Below the pieces are notes generated by a model that saw nothing but the letters and a program-made list of their open reading frames with translations, had not been told where the DNA came from and did not search any database. From Pediococcus ethanolidurans (GTDB taxonomy: Bacteria; Bacillota; Bacilli; Lactobacillales; Lactobacillaceae): a DNA stretch of 35,100 nucleotides. Numbering within the stretch: position 1 is the first letter of the stretch; each line of letters opens with the position of its first letter. Below, in pieces: positions 25,271 to 35,089 of the stretch. The translations under genes were made by a program, and so were the position numbers. The stretch is taken from contig NZ_JQBY01000022.1 in assembly GCF_001437405.1 (NCBI RefSeq), positions 1 to 35,100 on the forward strand, in the 5' to 3' direction.

Positions 25271-26071
25271 ATGTTTTATTACGACTATGATCAACTGAAC
25301 TTCGCACGACATAAGCTTGATTCAAAAAAATCAAATTACTTACTTCGTTTTTCGTTTCTAGAATATAATTTAATCTTTAATTTTGAAAAAAGAGATCATC
25401 ACCGTGCCGATCGCGAATTAACCTTATTTTTTGAACGTCACACGGAACTCATTAAAAACGCTACCCACGAAGAGCTTCACCGGAGTTTAATCAATATCGT
25501 GAGTGACTTTACCATGACTGGATTAGCAAATCACTTTAATGCGACTAATTTTGTTCAGTTACGTGAAGCTTATATAGATTGGCTAACACCTGAAAAGCCA
25601 GAAGATCCGGAAGCATTTCAAAAGATCTTGAAATTAATTTGTAAAGACTTCTTTGACTTACAATCTCCTGAGGATCAGATCACTTCTACAGATACGGTGC
25701 CAAAGCAAGTTTATCAAATTACGTACTACGTAAATATGCATTTATATGATAAAATGCAACCTATCAAAATTGCGGAGTACTTACATTTATCCTATCAATA
25801 CGTTTCACGTTTATTTACCCACACCATGGGTCTGTCGATTCAAAGCTACATTGATAAACAACGAGTTGATGAGTCTAAAAAATTATTATTGCACACAGAT
25901 TTGCCATTGAATGAAATTGCTAGCATGCTAAATTACTACGATTCTAGCAATTACATTAAGCATTTTAAGAAGTTCTCTGAAACAACACCAAAACAGTACC
26001 GTTTACAAAATCAACGTAAACGAAGTTCGTCAACTCAAGATGTCATTATCGATAATAATCAACGTTATTAA
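25271..26071 (+). CDS. AraC-family regulator, candidate controller of the giant adhesin
   Basis: A 266-residue regulator. The C-terminal AraC DNA-binding domain (about 147-246) has both helix-turn-helices: IKIAEYLHLSYQYVSRLFT and LNEIASMLNYYDSSNYIKHF, ending in the family motif TTPKQYR. The N-terminal 140 residues are not a cupin; they are Phe/His/Glu-rich and resemble the regulators found next to YSIRK-type surface antigen genes in lactobacilli and streptococci. It is convergent with the 8.6-kb adhesin and shares a bidirectional terminator with it. GGAGG lies about 10 bases before the ATG. The AraC assignment is firm; the target is inferred from position. Confidence 0.88.
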   Translation: MFYYDYDQLNFARHKLDSKKSNYLLRFSFLEYNLIFNFEKRDHHRADRELTLFFERHTELIKNATHEELHRSLINIVSDFTMTGLANHFNATNFVQLREAYIDWLTPEKPEDPEAFQKILKLICKDFFDLQSPEDQITSTDTVPKQVYQITYYVNMHLYDKMQPIKIAEYLHLSYQYVSRLFTHTMGLSIQSYIDKQRVDESKKLLLHTDLPLNEIASMLNYYDSSNYIKHFKKFSETTPKQYRLQNQRKRSSSTQDVIIDNNQRY

Positions 26072-26097
26072 AACAAATTTAGTAAGTTTAAAATAAT

Positions 26098-26135
26098 AAA
26101 AGCCAACCTCAGACTCAAATCTAAAGTTGGTTTTT
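26098..26135. terminator. Bidirectional terminator between the AraC and adhesin genes
   Basis: A 10-bp stem (about 26098-26107 with 26126-26135, one wobble) and 18-base loop, with T-runs on both strands, serving both convergent genes. Confidence 0.75.
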
Positions 26136-26161
26136 ATTTTGCGTTCATTAACTATTTCTAG

Positions 26162-29100
26162 TTAAAAGCGATCTTTTTTTCTTCTAATTCCAAACAGACC
26201 AAGCAACATCCCCATCAAACTTAAACCAAGAATCGTCAAAGGATTGCCCTGACTATCACTCGTCTGTGGTAATCGTTTCTGATTCTGTAATTTGTTTGCG
26301 TGATAACGTGCAGTTCTGGTTTGATTTGCATTAGTTAAACTAATTGATTTAACCCTTCCGTTATTCACTGAAGTTGACTTCGTTGTTGAAACTGAATTGG
26401 ATTCATTCTTGCCAGAATTTTCTGGTTGACTTGGTTTTGTTGGTTGCCCAGGTTTATTCCCAGTTGGCGGATTAGTTGTTCCGCCTGGTTCACCACCATT
26501 ACCTGGCTTACCAGGATTATTTTGACTAAGAATTGTGAAGGTTCCTGCAATAAAGTTAGCATTTGTAAAGGTATAGTCTGGATTTGCTGCTTCAACTTTA
26601 GCAATTCCAGCAGCGTTTAGCGTTACGCTATAAACACCCACCGCAGTTGGTACACCAGTAATCGTTTGTCCTTTAGCATTAGTGAAGACAAAGTCATCAT
26701 TGGTTAAAGATGCAGCCGTTAAACCAGTTCCATAGGTAACTGTAAAGTCTGGTGTTGCATCACCATAATGAATGGTTTGACTATTCGTTGTGACATCTTT
26801 AGCTGCTGCTGGTGAAATTACAAAGGTCCCAGCTCCAGTGAAACTTACCTCATAATCAGTTCCAAGTGCTTGTTGAATGGCTTGTTTACCAGTATCCGTT
26901 AATTGAACTTGATAACTTCCTGGTTCAATACCACCACTTACCAAAGCAATATCATCATCGGTTAATGTGTAGGACTGTCCATTTGGTAAAGTAACTTGAT
27001 AATAGCTAGCTTTTGGTTGTTGTTGCGCACCTGTATAGGTTTCGGTTTCATTACCGCTTAAGCTAACCGTTGCCTTAGCTGGGGCAATTGTTAAGCTCCC
27101 ATTAACTACTTCAACTTCATAATTTGAATTATCAGTTGCGTTTGTGAGTACATCAATTGGATAAGTTCCTTGTTCGATGTCCTTGCTGACGTCTGTCAAA
27201 CTATAAACTAGATTCGTACCATCAACTGGTTTACCACTCACAGTTGCCGTCAAATTATCACTATACGGTTTGCCATCATACGTCTTAGAAACTGTTGGTG
27301 CGGTAATAGTAACTTTGGCCTTATCAATAATAACTTTGCCAGTTACGTTAGTATCATTCAATACATAGTTGTTGCCAACTGTTGCTTGAATTTTGTCAAT
27401 GCCTGCAGTTGTTAATTGATAAGTGTAACTACCTGCGTTTGTACTGTCGTTTTTCACATCAATATCGTCACTAGTTAAATCAACTGTTTGTGAGTTGCCA
27501 TTTTCTAAGGTTACTGTGGCAACTAAGTTCTTGGCTTCACTAGCTTTTGTGCTACCATCGTACGTAAATTCACCGTTATTGACACTCACATTAGCCGTTG
27601 CAGCTTTAATCGCAACCGACCCGGTAATGTTTGTGTCATCCACAGCATAGTTATTACCAACAGCAGCTTGAACTTTAGTCAATCCAGTAGCACTTAACGT
27701 ATAAACATAATTACCAACATTTACGCTGTCATTTGCAATTGATACGTCTGAACTGTCTAAATCAACAGTTGTCTTGGTACCATCCGCTAATGTCACTGTG
27801 GCAACTAACCCAGCAGCTTCACTAGCTTTGGTTTTACCGTCGTACGTAAATGAAGTTTGATTCAAACTAAGCACCGGTTGTGCCGCTGTAATTGTTAGTT
27901 TTCCAGACTGAACAGTAATATCATAGTTGGGATTATCAGCGTCAGTTGCAGTCACATCAATTGGATAAGTTCCTTGATTAACATCCTGACTAACATCCGT
28001 TAAGCTATAAACTAACGCTGCTCCATCAGTTGGTTTGCCTTCCACTGTGGCTGTTATATCTCCACTATATGGACTTCCATCATACGTCTTAGAAACTGTT
28101 GGTGCGGTAATTGTAACTGCCGCTTTATCGATGGTAACTTTGCCGACTGTTCCTTGACTGACCGTGTAGTCTTTGCCAACTGCGTCTTGAACTTTAGCTA
28201 ATCCGGTAGCATTCAAACTATAAGTGTACTCACCGGCGTTCACACTGTCATCATCATTAGTAATAGCAATATCTGAGCTGTCTATAGAAACTACTTGTGT
28301 ACTGCCATCTGACAAAGTAACCGTCGCAGTTAGACCAGATGCCTCACTAGCTTTAGTGGTACCGTCATACGTAAACTTAGTGTTACTCAAATCTGCTGAA
28401 GTCTTTGCAGCATTGATGGTCAAGCTTCCAGCTACTACCGAAATCTTGTAGTTGGGATTATCAGCATCAGTTGCAGTCACATCAATCGAATAGGTTCCTT
28501 GATTAATGTCATTGCTAACATCCGTCAAGCTATAAACTAACGCTGCTCCATCAGTTGGTTTACCTACCACTTTGGCTGTTAAATCACCTGTATAGGCCTG
28601 ACCATCATATGTCTTAGAAACCTTTGGCGCGGTAATTGTGACTGCCGCTTTATCGATGGTAATTGTGCCATTAGCTCCCAAACTAACCGTGTAGTTACCA
28701 CCAGCAGCATTTTGAACTTTAGCTAATCCGGCAGCACTCAAAGTAAATGTATAACTACCTGCGTTACTACTATCTTCGCCCTTAGTAAAGGTAATATCTG
28801 AACTATCTAAAGCAACAGTTGTGCCATTAACTGTAGCAGTTAATCCAGTATCACTAGCTTCTGTTGTACCATCATACGTGAACTTAGTGTTACTCAAATC
28901 TGCTGTTGTCGTGGCTTTTGTGATTGTTAATCCTCCAGATACAACAGTAATGTCATAATTTGGATTATCAGCGTCAGTTGCAGTCACATCAATTGAATAG
29001 GTTCCTTGATTAACGTCCTTGCTAACATCCGTTAAACTATAAACTAAAGCTGCTCCATTAGTTGGTTTGCCTGCCACTGTGGCTGTCAAATCACCCGTAT

Positions 29101-32100
29101 AGGCTTGCCCATCATACGTCTTAGAAACTGTTGGAGCGGTAATTGTGACTGCCGCTTTATCGATGGTAATCGTGCCATCAACTCCCAAACTAACTGTGTA
29201 GTTACCACCAGCAGCATTTTGAACTTTAGCTAATCCAGTGGCATTCAAAGTAAATGTATAACTACCTGCGTTACTACTATCATTGTCACTAGTAATAGTA
29301 ATATCTGAGCTATCTAAATCAACGTTTTTACCATTAACTGTCGCAGTTAATCCAGTTGCCTCGCTGGCCGTTGTAACACCGTCATACGTAAACTTAGTTC
29401 CATTCAATGTAGCTTCGAGCCCTGCCGGTACGATGGTGATTGTGCCAACTTTTTCATCATTCAAAACATAATTACTGCCTAATTCGTTTTGAACTGCTTT
29501 TCGTCCCGCGGAGCTTAAGATGTACGTGTATGTGCCTTGGCTGGTACCATCCGTACTTAATAAAGTTACATCTGCACTAGTTAGGTCCACCTGTTTTGTG
29601 CTACCGTCAGCTAGTGTCACCGTCGCGGTTAATCCGCTGGCATCACTGGCTTTGGTCGTACCATCATACGTAATGGTTGGTGAGCTTAAAGTAACAATAT
29701 ATTTAGCTGGTGTGATGGCAATATTACCCGAAACATTGTTATCAGTTACCGTATAGTTGTTACCAACGGCTGTTTGCACCTTAGTTAACCCAGTTGTTGA
29801 TAGAGTATAAACATAATTATTAACATCCGTGCCGTCGGAAACCACATTAATATCAGCACCGGTCAAAGAAACATTTTTTGTACCGCCATCTGCATCAAGT
29901 AAAGTGACCGAAGCCACTGGATCTGCGCCACTGGCTTTGGTTGTCCCATCATAGGCGAACCCGCCGTCATTTAAGACAACTGTTTCGGTAAGCGGACTAA
30001 TGGTAATAGTGCCCGTTTCGGTTGGGTTCGTGATTGCCACACCACCAACTAATTCTTCTAGTCTTGTCAAACCTGATTCACTCAGTTGATACGTGTAGGT
30101 ATCAGCGGCGGTATTATCCCCAGTCACCTGAATATCATCGCTGGTCAGCGTTACCGTCTCGGTAGCTCCAGTTGATAGAATCAGACCAATTGTCAAATCA
30201 GGTGCTCCGCTGGCCTTGGTTGTACCATCATACGTAAAACCGGTGTCGCTCAAAATTACGGCCGGTGGCGATGCAATGACGATATTTCCAGTAACTGCAG
30301 AACCATTGACAACGTCGGTAACCGCATAATTATCACCGACTGCCGCTTGGACTTTCGCCAGGCCACTGTCCATTAGTGTATAGGTGTAGTCCCCACCAAC
30401 CGTGCTATCATTTGGTACCGAAATATCATCACTAGTCAGATTTACAGTAGCCACGTCGCCATTCGTTAAGGTAACCGTGGCCTGTAAATTGTCTGCCTGA
30501 CTAGCTTTGGTTGTGCCATCATAGGCAAATCCACCGTTATTCAGTGAAACTGGTGTACTGAGTTCCAAGATCTCAACACTGCCAGTTGTATCTGTATTAG
30601 TTAATGTGTAGCTTGTGCCAATAGCTGCTTGAACTGCATCCAAACCGGCTGCATTTAACTGATAGGTATATGTCTTAGCATCGGTCCCATCAGTTACAAA
30701 TTCGACCTCATCACTACTCAGTGAAACAGGAATTGTCGTAGTCCCATCTGGCAAAGTAACTGTAGCAACCAAGCCAGTTACATCACTTGCTTTTGTCGTT
30801 CCATCATAGATAATTTGCTTTGAGTTAAGCCCTATGGTAGCTTCAACTGCCAGAATGGTAATCTTTCCGGTTACATTAGAATCTGTTGCCGAATAATTAT
30901 TCCCTAATTTTGACTGCACATATTTCAAACCGGTTGGATTAAGCGCATAAGTGTAAGTTTTCGCTGCCGTACCATCGTTAGTCACCGCAATATCAGCACT
31001 ACTTAGATCTACAGTAATCGTTGTTCCATCAGCGGCTGTGACTGTAACCGTGGCCTTTAAACCAGTGACATCGCTGGCCTTAGTCGTACCATCATACAAA
31101 ATTGTTACATCGTTCAAACCTACTTGGGTTTCAAATGGTGTAATGGTAATGGTACCAGTGGTCGTTGGATTACCCAGATTGTTTGTGGCGCCAATAATGG
31201 TTTGAATTGCAGACAATCCAGTGGCTGATAAACCATACGTGTAGCCGCCAACTGCCGTGCTGTCGTTTGTTACCGTAATGTCATCACTAGTCAAATTTAG
31301 AGTTTGCGTACTACCATCCTCTAAAGTAACTGTAGCAACTAAGCCTGTAACACCGCTAGCTTTTGTATTGCCATCATATTGGAGTTTTTGATTGTTTAGA
31401 GCTACCGTTGGAGCATTCAGAATCGTAATCTGAGCTGCAGAACCCGCACCGGCAATAGCAGGTGAATAACCATCCGCATAAAATGCGGTCTGAAGATAGC
31501 CTGTTTTGCCAGCCTGTTCATCAAAATCAGCTGTGGTTCCCGTAATTGCGATTCGGCCAGTGGAAGCATTACTTGGAATCGCATCAAATTCAATAATAAT
31601 TGAACGAATTGATGACCAATCTGATACCTGATCAGCCGTGACATATCCCGTTGTGGAGACTGTATCGCCAGGAGTTTGTTGTGACGTCGAGTAGAGTACT
31701 GTAGCTTTTAAGGCATCTCCATTTGTATAAGTACTTGGTAATGTGATGGCCTTTGTTAAATCAAAGGTGTATTCAGAGCCCTGACTATCACCAGCTGTTG
31801 GCAAATTAATCAAGGAAATCGCATTTTTAGCTGCAGAAGCCACAACATTAAGCACTGTATCATAGAAGGTTAGAGTCTGATCTCCCCCAATATAGGAAGT
31901 TCCATCTTGTACAGCAGTTATATCTTGATTACCTTGCGCTAAACTAACATTAGCAAGCGTTGAAACCGTCGTAATTGTCCATTGATGACCGCTCCCAAAA
32001 TCACCCATAAAAAAGGCATTTGCGTCCCCATCTGTGAAGGAAGTATCTGTAACTTGCGTTTTATTTGTTAATTGCGTTTCTGGTGATGTCACATACATTG

Positions 32101-34768
32101 TATAATCATATTTTCCTGGCATCGCATCAACGTTGTTTGACAACCAGATTTGTATAAGTTGGGTTTGTTGTGTCGTGACTGAAACTCCGGTTCCCGTATA
32201 ATCAACCTTAACAACTTCTTGTCCGTTATCCGCTAAGAATTCAGAAACCAATCCACCGGCTGGAACATTTTTAATACTTTCAATATGGGTAGCAGAAGGA
32301 AGCACAAAATAATAGATAGGTTCGTATACTTCATAGGCTGTCTGACCAGAAGTAAGGCCCGCTGTTTCAAGAGAAATATAACCCGCATTTGTTGCTCCAA
32401 CTGCTTGGTTTCCCTGCCATGCATACCCTTTAACTATAGCAACCGCATTCGTTGGAGAAATTACAGTTTGTGTAAATGGCACTGATGATTCTGCATCAGA
32501 ATCACTAATCGTAATTGATGACACCAATTTATCTCCGTCACTTACCTGTGAACCATTATCATAAGTTGAAGAAACTGCACCATACACTGTAAAACCTTGT
32601 GAACCACTTGTCGCACCAGGTGCCAAATAATTAGGTGTGAATACTATTGTACGAATTGCCGAACTATCTGTTGGTGTAACTGTTCCTCCAGCAAGGACCG
32701 TTCCCGTCTCAACTGTACCGTCTGCTAAGGTCATTGTGTAAGCATAGCTGGTTGTACCTGGTAAATAAGAGGTTGTTGTTGCTCCTTCATTTGGGACTTT
32801 AATGCCAGTAGCATCTAAACCATTTGGAATGGTCAACGTAATCGAAATATCACTTAGCGAACCTGCGCTTCCCGTCGTAAACGTAAATGTATTTAGATAA
32901 TCTGGATCATTGGTTGGATCATCATCCAACAACAATTGTGTAGACGATAAACTACTATTTCCAGCGGCTGTTGCTGAAATATTCTGTTTTCCTGAATCAC
33001 TTGCTGCAAGAATTGTTTCTGTCCAAACGGTGTTAGCAGTTGACGTAAGCGTATCTCCCGCAGCATCAATAAATTGCGTCATTGTTGCTGCTCCTGAAGC
33101 CGTCAACGTCTGTGTGCTATCGGTTTGTGTCACATTATAAGACCCAGCTATTTTATAAGAAAAATCAGTACTATTTTGAGAATTTTGTTGACCAGAGCCG
33201 ATTGGAACCGTGATGATCACATCACCGCCTCTTCCTCCCGGCTGCGTAATTGTTGTTGCATCTGTAAAATTGTTTAAGGAAGAAGTCAAACTGCTATCAA
33301 GAATAAAACTACTTGGTACAGGAATGGTAATAGTAGTTCCATAATTTGCCGCAGAATTAACTTGCTTTGATGGATTAGAATCATCTAAAACACCGTCAGC
33401 CTCGTTTGCACTAATATTATAAACATAATCAGTGTTAGGCAACACTGAATCAATTGTTGTTGTAGGATAGGTACGGCTTGGAGTTGACAGTGCCGCGGAT
33501 GGACTAACTTTTTGGGTAAAATTAACTGGTGCTTGTTCTACTTCATTAATTGTATAACTAATAGTTTTTTGTATGGTTCCAATATCCGTCATGGGTTTAG
33601 ACTGACCCCAAACGTTATTATTTTGACCCAAAGTAATATGTTGAGTAAAAGTATACGTTCCTGACAAATCCGGACTTAAAGTATCCGTAATCGTAGTGGA
33701 GCCGTCTGCATTTTTAATAGATGTGGTGGTTCCACCAGCAGACATTTTTTCAAAATTCTGACTTAGTTGATATACACTACTATCGGCAGGAATGGTAATC
33801 GTAAAAATGTCACCGGCTGAACCTGTAAACTTAAATACGATTGTCATATTATTTCCACTGGAGCCATACCCCATTGTTAATTGAGATAGTGTTACACTGG
33901 CAGAACTGGTTGAAGCCACTGCCGTCACTGCAGCTTTAGCACGCACATTCATTAATGCGGCAGCCACTTGTTTGGTCGCATCGGAAACGACCGCTGTGCT
34001 AGTAGTGGCACTGGTTGTGGCCAGTGTGGCACTTGAAGTATTAACACTAGCATCAGAAGCTGCTACCGATGTAACAGTAGACCCACTTAACTCACTAGTT
34101 GCATCACTCGAAGAACTAGCACTGGATGCGTTAGCTGAAGAAGCGGCTGTTGAAGATGCACTAGTCACCGAACTGGCCGAATTATTTGTACTTGGGTCGC
34201 TAGAAACTGAACTTGTCGACGAATCACTGGCACTAGCCGCAGAAGAACTCGTTGATGTGCTCGACGACGCTGCAGTACTTGTGGCCGATGAACTTGCCTG
34301 ACTAGTACTAGTTGATGAACTTTTAGCTGCAGAAGATGCATTGCTTGTAGAACTAGCACTTGTTGAGCTAGATTCTGCAGAAACTTTGTTGGAATCAGAA
34401 GTTTCCTCTGAACTACTAGCCGCAGAAGACTTAGCTTCAGATGTCACATCTGCACTTGTTGCTGAAGATGTGTTTGTAGCCGCTGTTGAACTAGAAGCAG
34501 CTGTTGAAGTCGCATCTGACGTCGTGCTACTGGAACTTGTTGTTGAACTAGAATCACTGGCACTTTTAGCAACGATTGCGCTTTCATTTGTAGCTGCTGT
34601 ATCACTAGCCTGAATCGAATAGGATCCAAAGGTAATGCCTGCCCCAAAAGTAAGTAATGAAACGGCTGCAAATAACCAGCCTTTGCTTGTCTTATACATT
34701 TTATAGTGTCGTTTGATTTTTCCCGAATCTCGTAACAACTTTAAATACTTTTTTTGATTCCGATTCAT
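26162..34768 (-). CDS. Giant LPxTG-type surface adhesin with MBG-like repeats
   Basis: A 2868-residue wall-anchored protein. Residues 23-31 read KMYKTSKGW, fitting the KxYKxGKxW signal family except Ser for Gly, followed by a hydrophobic core (about 32-50). Residues about 55-260 are almost only Ser, Thr and Ala, a likely glycosylated stalk. A non-repetitive beta-rich region (about 270-1115) is the likely binding part. Residues about 1117-2746 are some 18 MBG-like repeats. A Pro/Gly linker follows, then LPQTS (2833-2837), a hydrophobic helix and RRKKDRF for sortase anchoring. The ATG at 34768 is preferred: GAGGAG lies 11 bases upstream, whereas a GTG at 34780 touches that site. The ligand is unknown. 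A carbohydrate or mucin target would fit the architecture. Confidence 0.92.
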   Translation of the reverse strand: MNRNQKKYLKLLRDSGKIKRHYKMYKTSKGWLFAAVSLLTFGAGITFGSYSIQASDTAATNESAIVAKSASDSSSTTSSSSTTSDATSTAASSSTAATNTSSATSADVTSEAKSSAASSSEETSDSNKVSAESSSTSASSTSNASSAAKSSSTSTSQASSSATSTAASSSTSTSSSAASASDSSTSSVSSDPSTNNSASSVTSASSTAASSANASSASSSSDATSELSGSTVTSVAASDASVNTSSATLATTSATTSTAVVSDATKQVAAALMNVRAKAAVTAVASTSSASVTLSQLTMGYGSSGNNMTIVFKFTGSAGDIFTITIPADSSVYQLSQNFEKMSAGGTTTSIKNADGSTTITDTLSPDLSGTYTFTQHITLGQNNNVWGQSKPMTDIGTIQKTISYTINEVEQAPVNFTQKVSPSAALSTPSRTYPTTTIDSVLPNTDYVYNISANEADGVLDDSNPSKQVNSAANYGTTITIPVPSSFILDSSLTSSLNNFTDATTITQPGGRGGDVIITVPIGSGQQNSQNSTDFSYKIAGSYNVTQTDSTQTLTASGAATMTQFIDAAGDTLTSTANTVWTETILAASDSGKQNISATAAGNSSLSSTQLLLDDDPTNDPDYLNTFTFTTGSAGSLSDISITLTIPNGLDATGIKVPNEGATTTSYLPGTTSYAYTMTLADGTVETGTVLAGGTVTPTDSSAIRTIVFTPNYLAPGATSGSQGFTVYGAVSSTYDNGSQVSDGDKLVSSITISDSDAESSVPFTQTVISPTNAVAIVKGYAWQGNQAVGATNAGYISLETAGLTSGQTAYEVYEPIYYFVLPSATHIESIKNVPAGGLVSEFLADNGQEVVKVDYTGTGVSVTTQQTQLIQIWLSNNVDAMPGKYDYTMYVTSPETQLTNKTQVTDTSFTDGDANAFFMGDFGSGHQWTITTVSTLANVSLAQGNQDITAVQDGTSYIGGDQTLTFYDTVLNVVASAAKNAISLINLPTAGDSQGSEYTFDLTKAITLPSTYTNGDALKATVLYSTSQQTPGDTVSTTGYVTADQVSDWSSIRSIIIEFDAIPSNASTGRIAITGTTADFDEQAGKTGYLQTAFYADGYSPAIAGAGSAAQITILNAPTVALNNQKLQYDGNTKASGVTGLVATVTLEDGSTQTLNLTSDDITVTNDSTAVGGYTYGLSATGLSAIQTIIGATNNLGNPTTTGTITITPFETQVGLNDVTILYDGTTKASDVTGLKATVTVTAADGTTITVDLSSADIAVTNDGTAAKTYTYALNPTGLKYVQSKLGNNYSATDSNVTGKITILAVEATIGLNSKQIIYDGTTKASDVTGLVATVTLPDGTTTIPVSLSSDEVEFVTDGTDAKTYTYQLNAAGLDAVQAAIGTSYTLTNTDTTGSVEILELSTPVSLNNGGFAYDGTTKASQADNLQATVTLTNGDVATVNLTSDDISVPNDSTVGGDYTYTLMDSGLAKVQAAVGDNYAVTDVVNGSAVTGNIVIASPPAVILSDTGFTYDGTTKASGAPDLTIGLILSTGATETVTLTSDDIQVTGDNTAADTYTYQLSESGLTRLEELVGGVAITNPTETGTITISPLTETVVLNDGGFAYDGTTKASGADPVASVTLLDADGGTKNVSLTGADINVVSDGTDVNNYVYTLSTTGLTKVQTAVGNNYTVTDNNVSGNIAITPAKYIVTLSSPTITYDGTTKASDASGLTATVTLADGSTKQVDLTSADVTLLSTDGTSQGTYTYILSSAGRKAVQNELGSNYVLNDEKVGTITIVPAGLEATLNGTKFTYDGVTTASEATGLTATVNGKNVDLDSSDITITSDNDSSNAGSYTFTLNATGLAKVQNAAGGNYTVSLGVDGTITIDKAAVTITAPTVSKTYDGQAYTGDLTATVAGKPTNGAALVYSLTDVSKDVNQGTYSIDVTATDADNPNYDITVVSGGLTITKATTTADLSNTKFTYDGTTEASDTGLTATVNGTTVALDSSDITFTKGEDSSNAGSYTFTLSAAGLAKVQNAAGGNYTVSLGANGTITIDKAAVTITAPKVSKTYDGQAYTGDLTAKVVGKPTDGAALVYSLTDVSNDINQGTYSIDVTATDADNPNYKISVVAGSLTINAAKTSADLSNTKFTYDGTTKASEASGLTATVTLSDGSTQVVSIDSSDIAITNDDDSVNAGEYTYSLNATGLAKVQDAVGKDYTVSQGTVGKVTIDKAAVTITAPTVSKTYDGSPYSGDITATVEGKPTDGAALVYSLTDVSQDVNQGTYPIDVTATDADNPNYDITVQSGKLTITAAQPVLSLNQTSFTYDGKTKASEAAGLVATVTLADGTKTTVDLDSSDVSIANDSVNVGNYVYTLSATGLTKVQAAVGNNYAVDDTNITGSVAIKAATANVSVNNGEFTYDGSTKASEAKNLVATVTLENGNSQTVDLTSDDIDVKNDSTNAGSYTYQLTTAGIDKIQATVGNNYVLNDTNVTGKVIIDKAKVTITAPTVSKTYDGKPYSDNLTATVSGKPVDGTNLVYSLTDVSKDIEQGTYPIDVLTNATDNSNYEVEVVNGSLTIAPAKATVSLSGNETETYTGAQQQPKASYYQVTLPNGQSYTLTDDDIALVSGGIEPGSYQVQLTDTGKQAIQQALGTDYEVSFTGAGTFVISPAAAKDVTTNSQTIHYGDATPDFTVTYGTGLTAASLTNDDFVFTNAKGQTITGVPTAVGVYSVTLNAAGIAKVEAANPDYTFTNANFIAGTFTILSQNNPGKPGNGGEPGGTTNPPTGNKPGQPTKPSQPENSGKNESNSVSTTKSTSVNNGRVKSISLTNANQTRTARYHANKLQNQKRLPQTSDSQGNPLTILGLSLMGMLLGLFGIRRKKDRF
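26530..31418 (-). repeat. Coding array of about 18 MBG-like repeats
   Basis: Two repeat types were read from the translation. Type A (13 copies, about 90 residues) has the core YDGTTKAS, LTATVTL.DGS, a Ser-Asp-(I/V) element, YTY.L...GL.KVQ.A.G.NY and a closing TG.I.I. Type B (4 copies, about 80 residues) has VTITAP.VSKTYDG, LVYSLTDVS and ATDADNPNY. A divergent last unit begins near TIHYGDATPDFTV. Copies near the wall anchor side (27000-29450) are the most alike. Confidence 0.85.
27887..29424 (-). repeat. Three tandem A-B composite units of about 505-525 bp
   Basis: Units at about 29424-28919, 28918-28411 and 28410-27887 each encode one type A and one type B repeat in the same order. By eye, a 120-base stretch of the first (from 29162) and second (from about 28655) agrees at roughly nine of ten bases, with no frameshift. 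This points to recent tandem duplication. Confidence 0.7.
33990..34610 (-). repeat. Low-complexity Ser/Thr/Ala-coding region
   Basis: About 205 codons of almost pure Ser, Thr and Ala with scattered Asp, Glu, Val and Lys, using mixed serine codons. Open frames on the other strand here are by-products of this composition. Confidence 0.85.
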
Positions 34769-34831
34769 CAAAATTATCACTCCTCATTCTTATTTAAGGG
34801 AACAATTTATTTCCTCATAAAAATATCATAA

Positions 34832-34987
34832 TTCAACGTTATTATACCATGCTATTTTTGAAACAAGGTCAAAATCACACTATTTTTTGTGCTATTTTCA
34901 TATTTTGCAAATATTTTGCTCTAAAAATTGGATATTTCAGAAAAATATAAGAAAAAAAGAATAGTTTTTTCATATGTTCAACGTTAT
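34832..34987. repeat. Direct repeat TTCAACGTTAT (two copies) in the adhesin upstream region
   Basis: The 11-mer occurs at 34832-34842, overlapping the adhesin -10 element, and again at 34977-34987. Its core AACGTT is palindromic. The whole stretch from 34781 to 35089 is otherwise AT-rich and without a gene. Confidence 0.45.
34841..34849 (-). promoter_or_regulatory. Extended -10 promoter of the adhesin gene
   Basis: TGGTATAAT on the minus strand is a consensus extended -10 element. The best -35-like sequence, TTGACC, is 20 bases upstream, too far for a standard spacer. The leader would be about 65 bases. Confidence 0.6.
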
Positions 34988-35089
34988 AAGGTTAATTTCA
35001 TAATTTTTGCACAAAACTACACACGAATTTCTACCACTGCTATTGTTAATTTATGATATTCACAATTCTATGTCAAGGGCGGTTTAAAA

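Noticed and set aside
26530-31418. Regularly spaced repeats that could suggest a CRISPR array
   Set aside because: The repeats are long, diverged and in frame throughout one open reading frame. They encode protein domains.
33972-34613. Long plus-strand open frames opposite the Ser/Thr/Ala region
   Set aside because: They are mirror frames created by repetitive serine, threonine and alanine codons, rich in Val, Leu, Glu and Ala, without ribosome binding sites.
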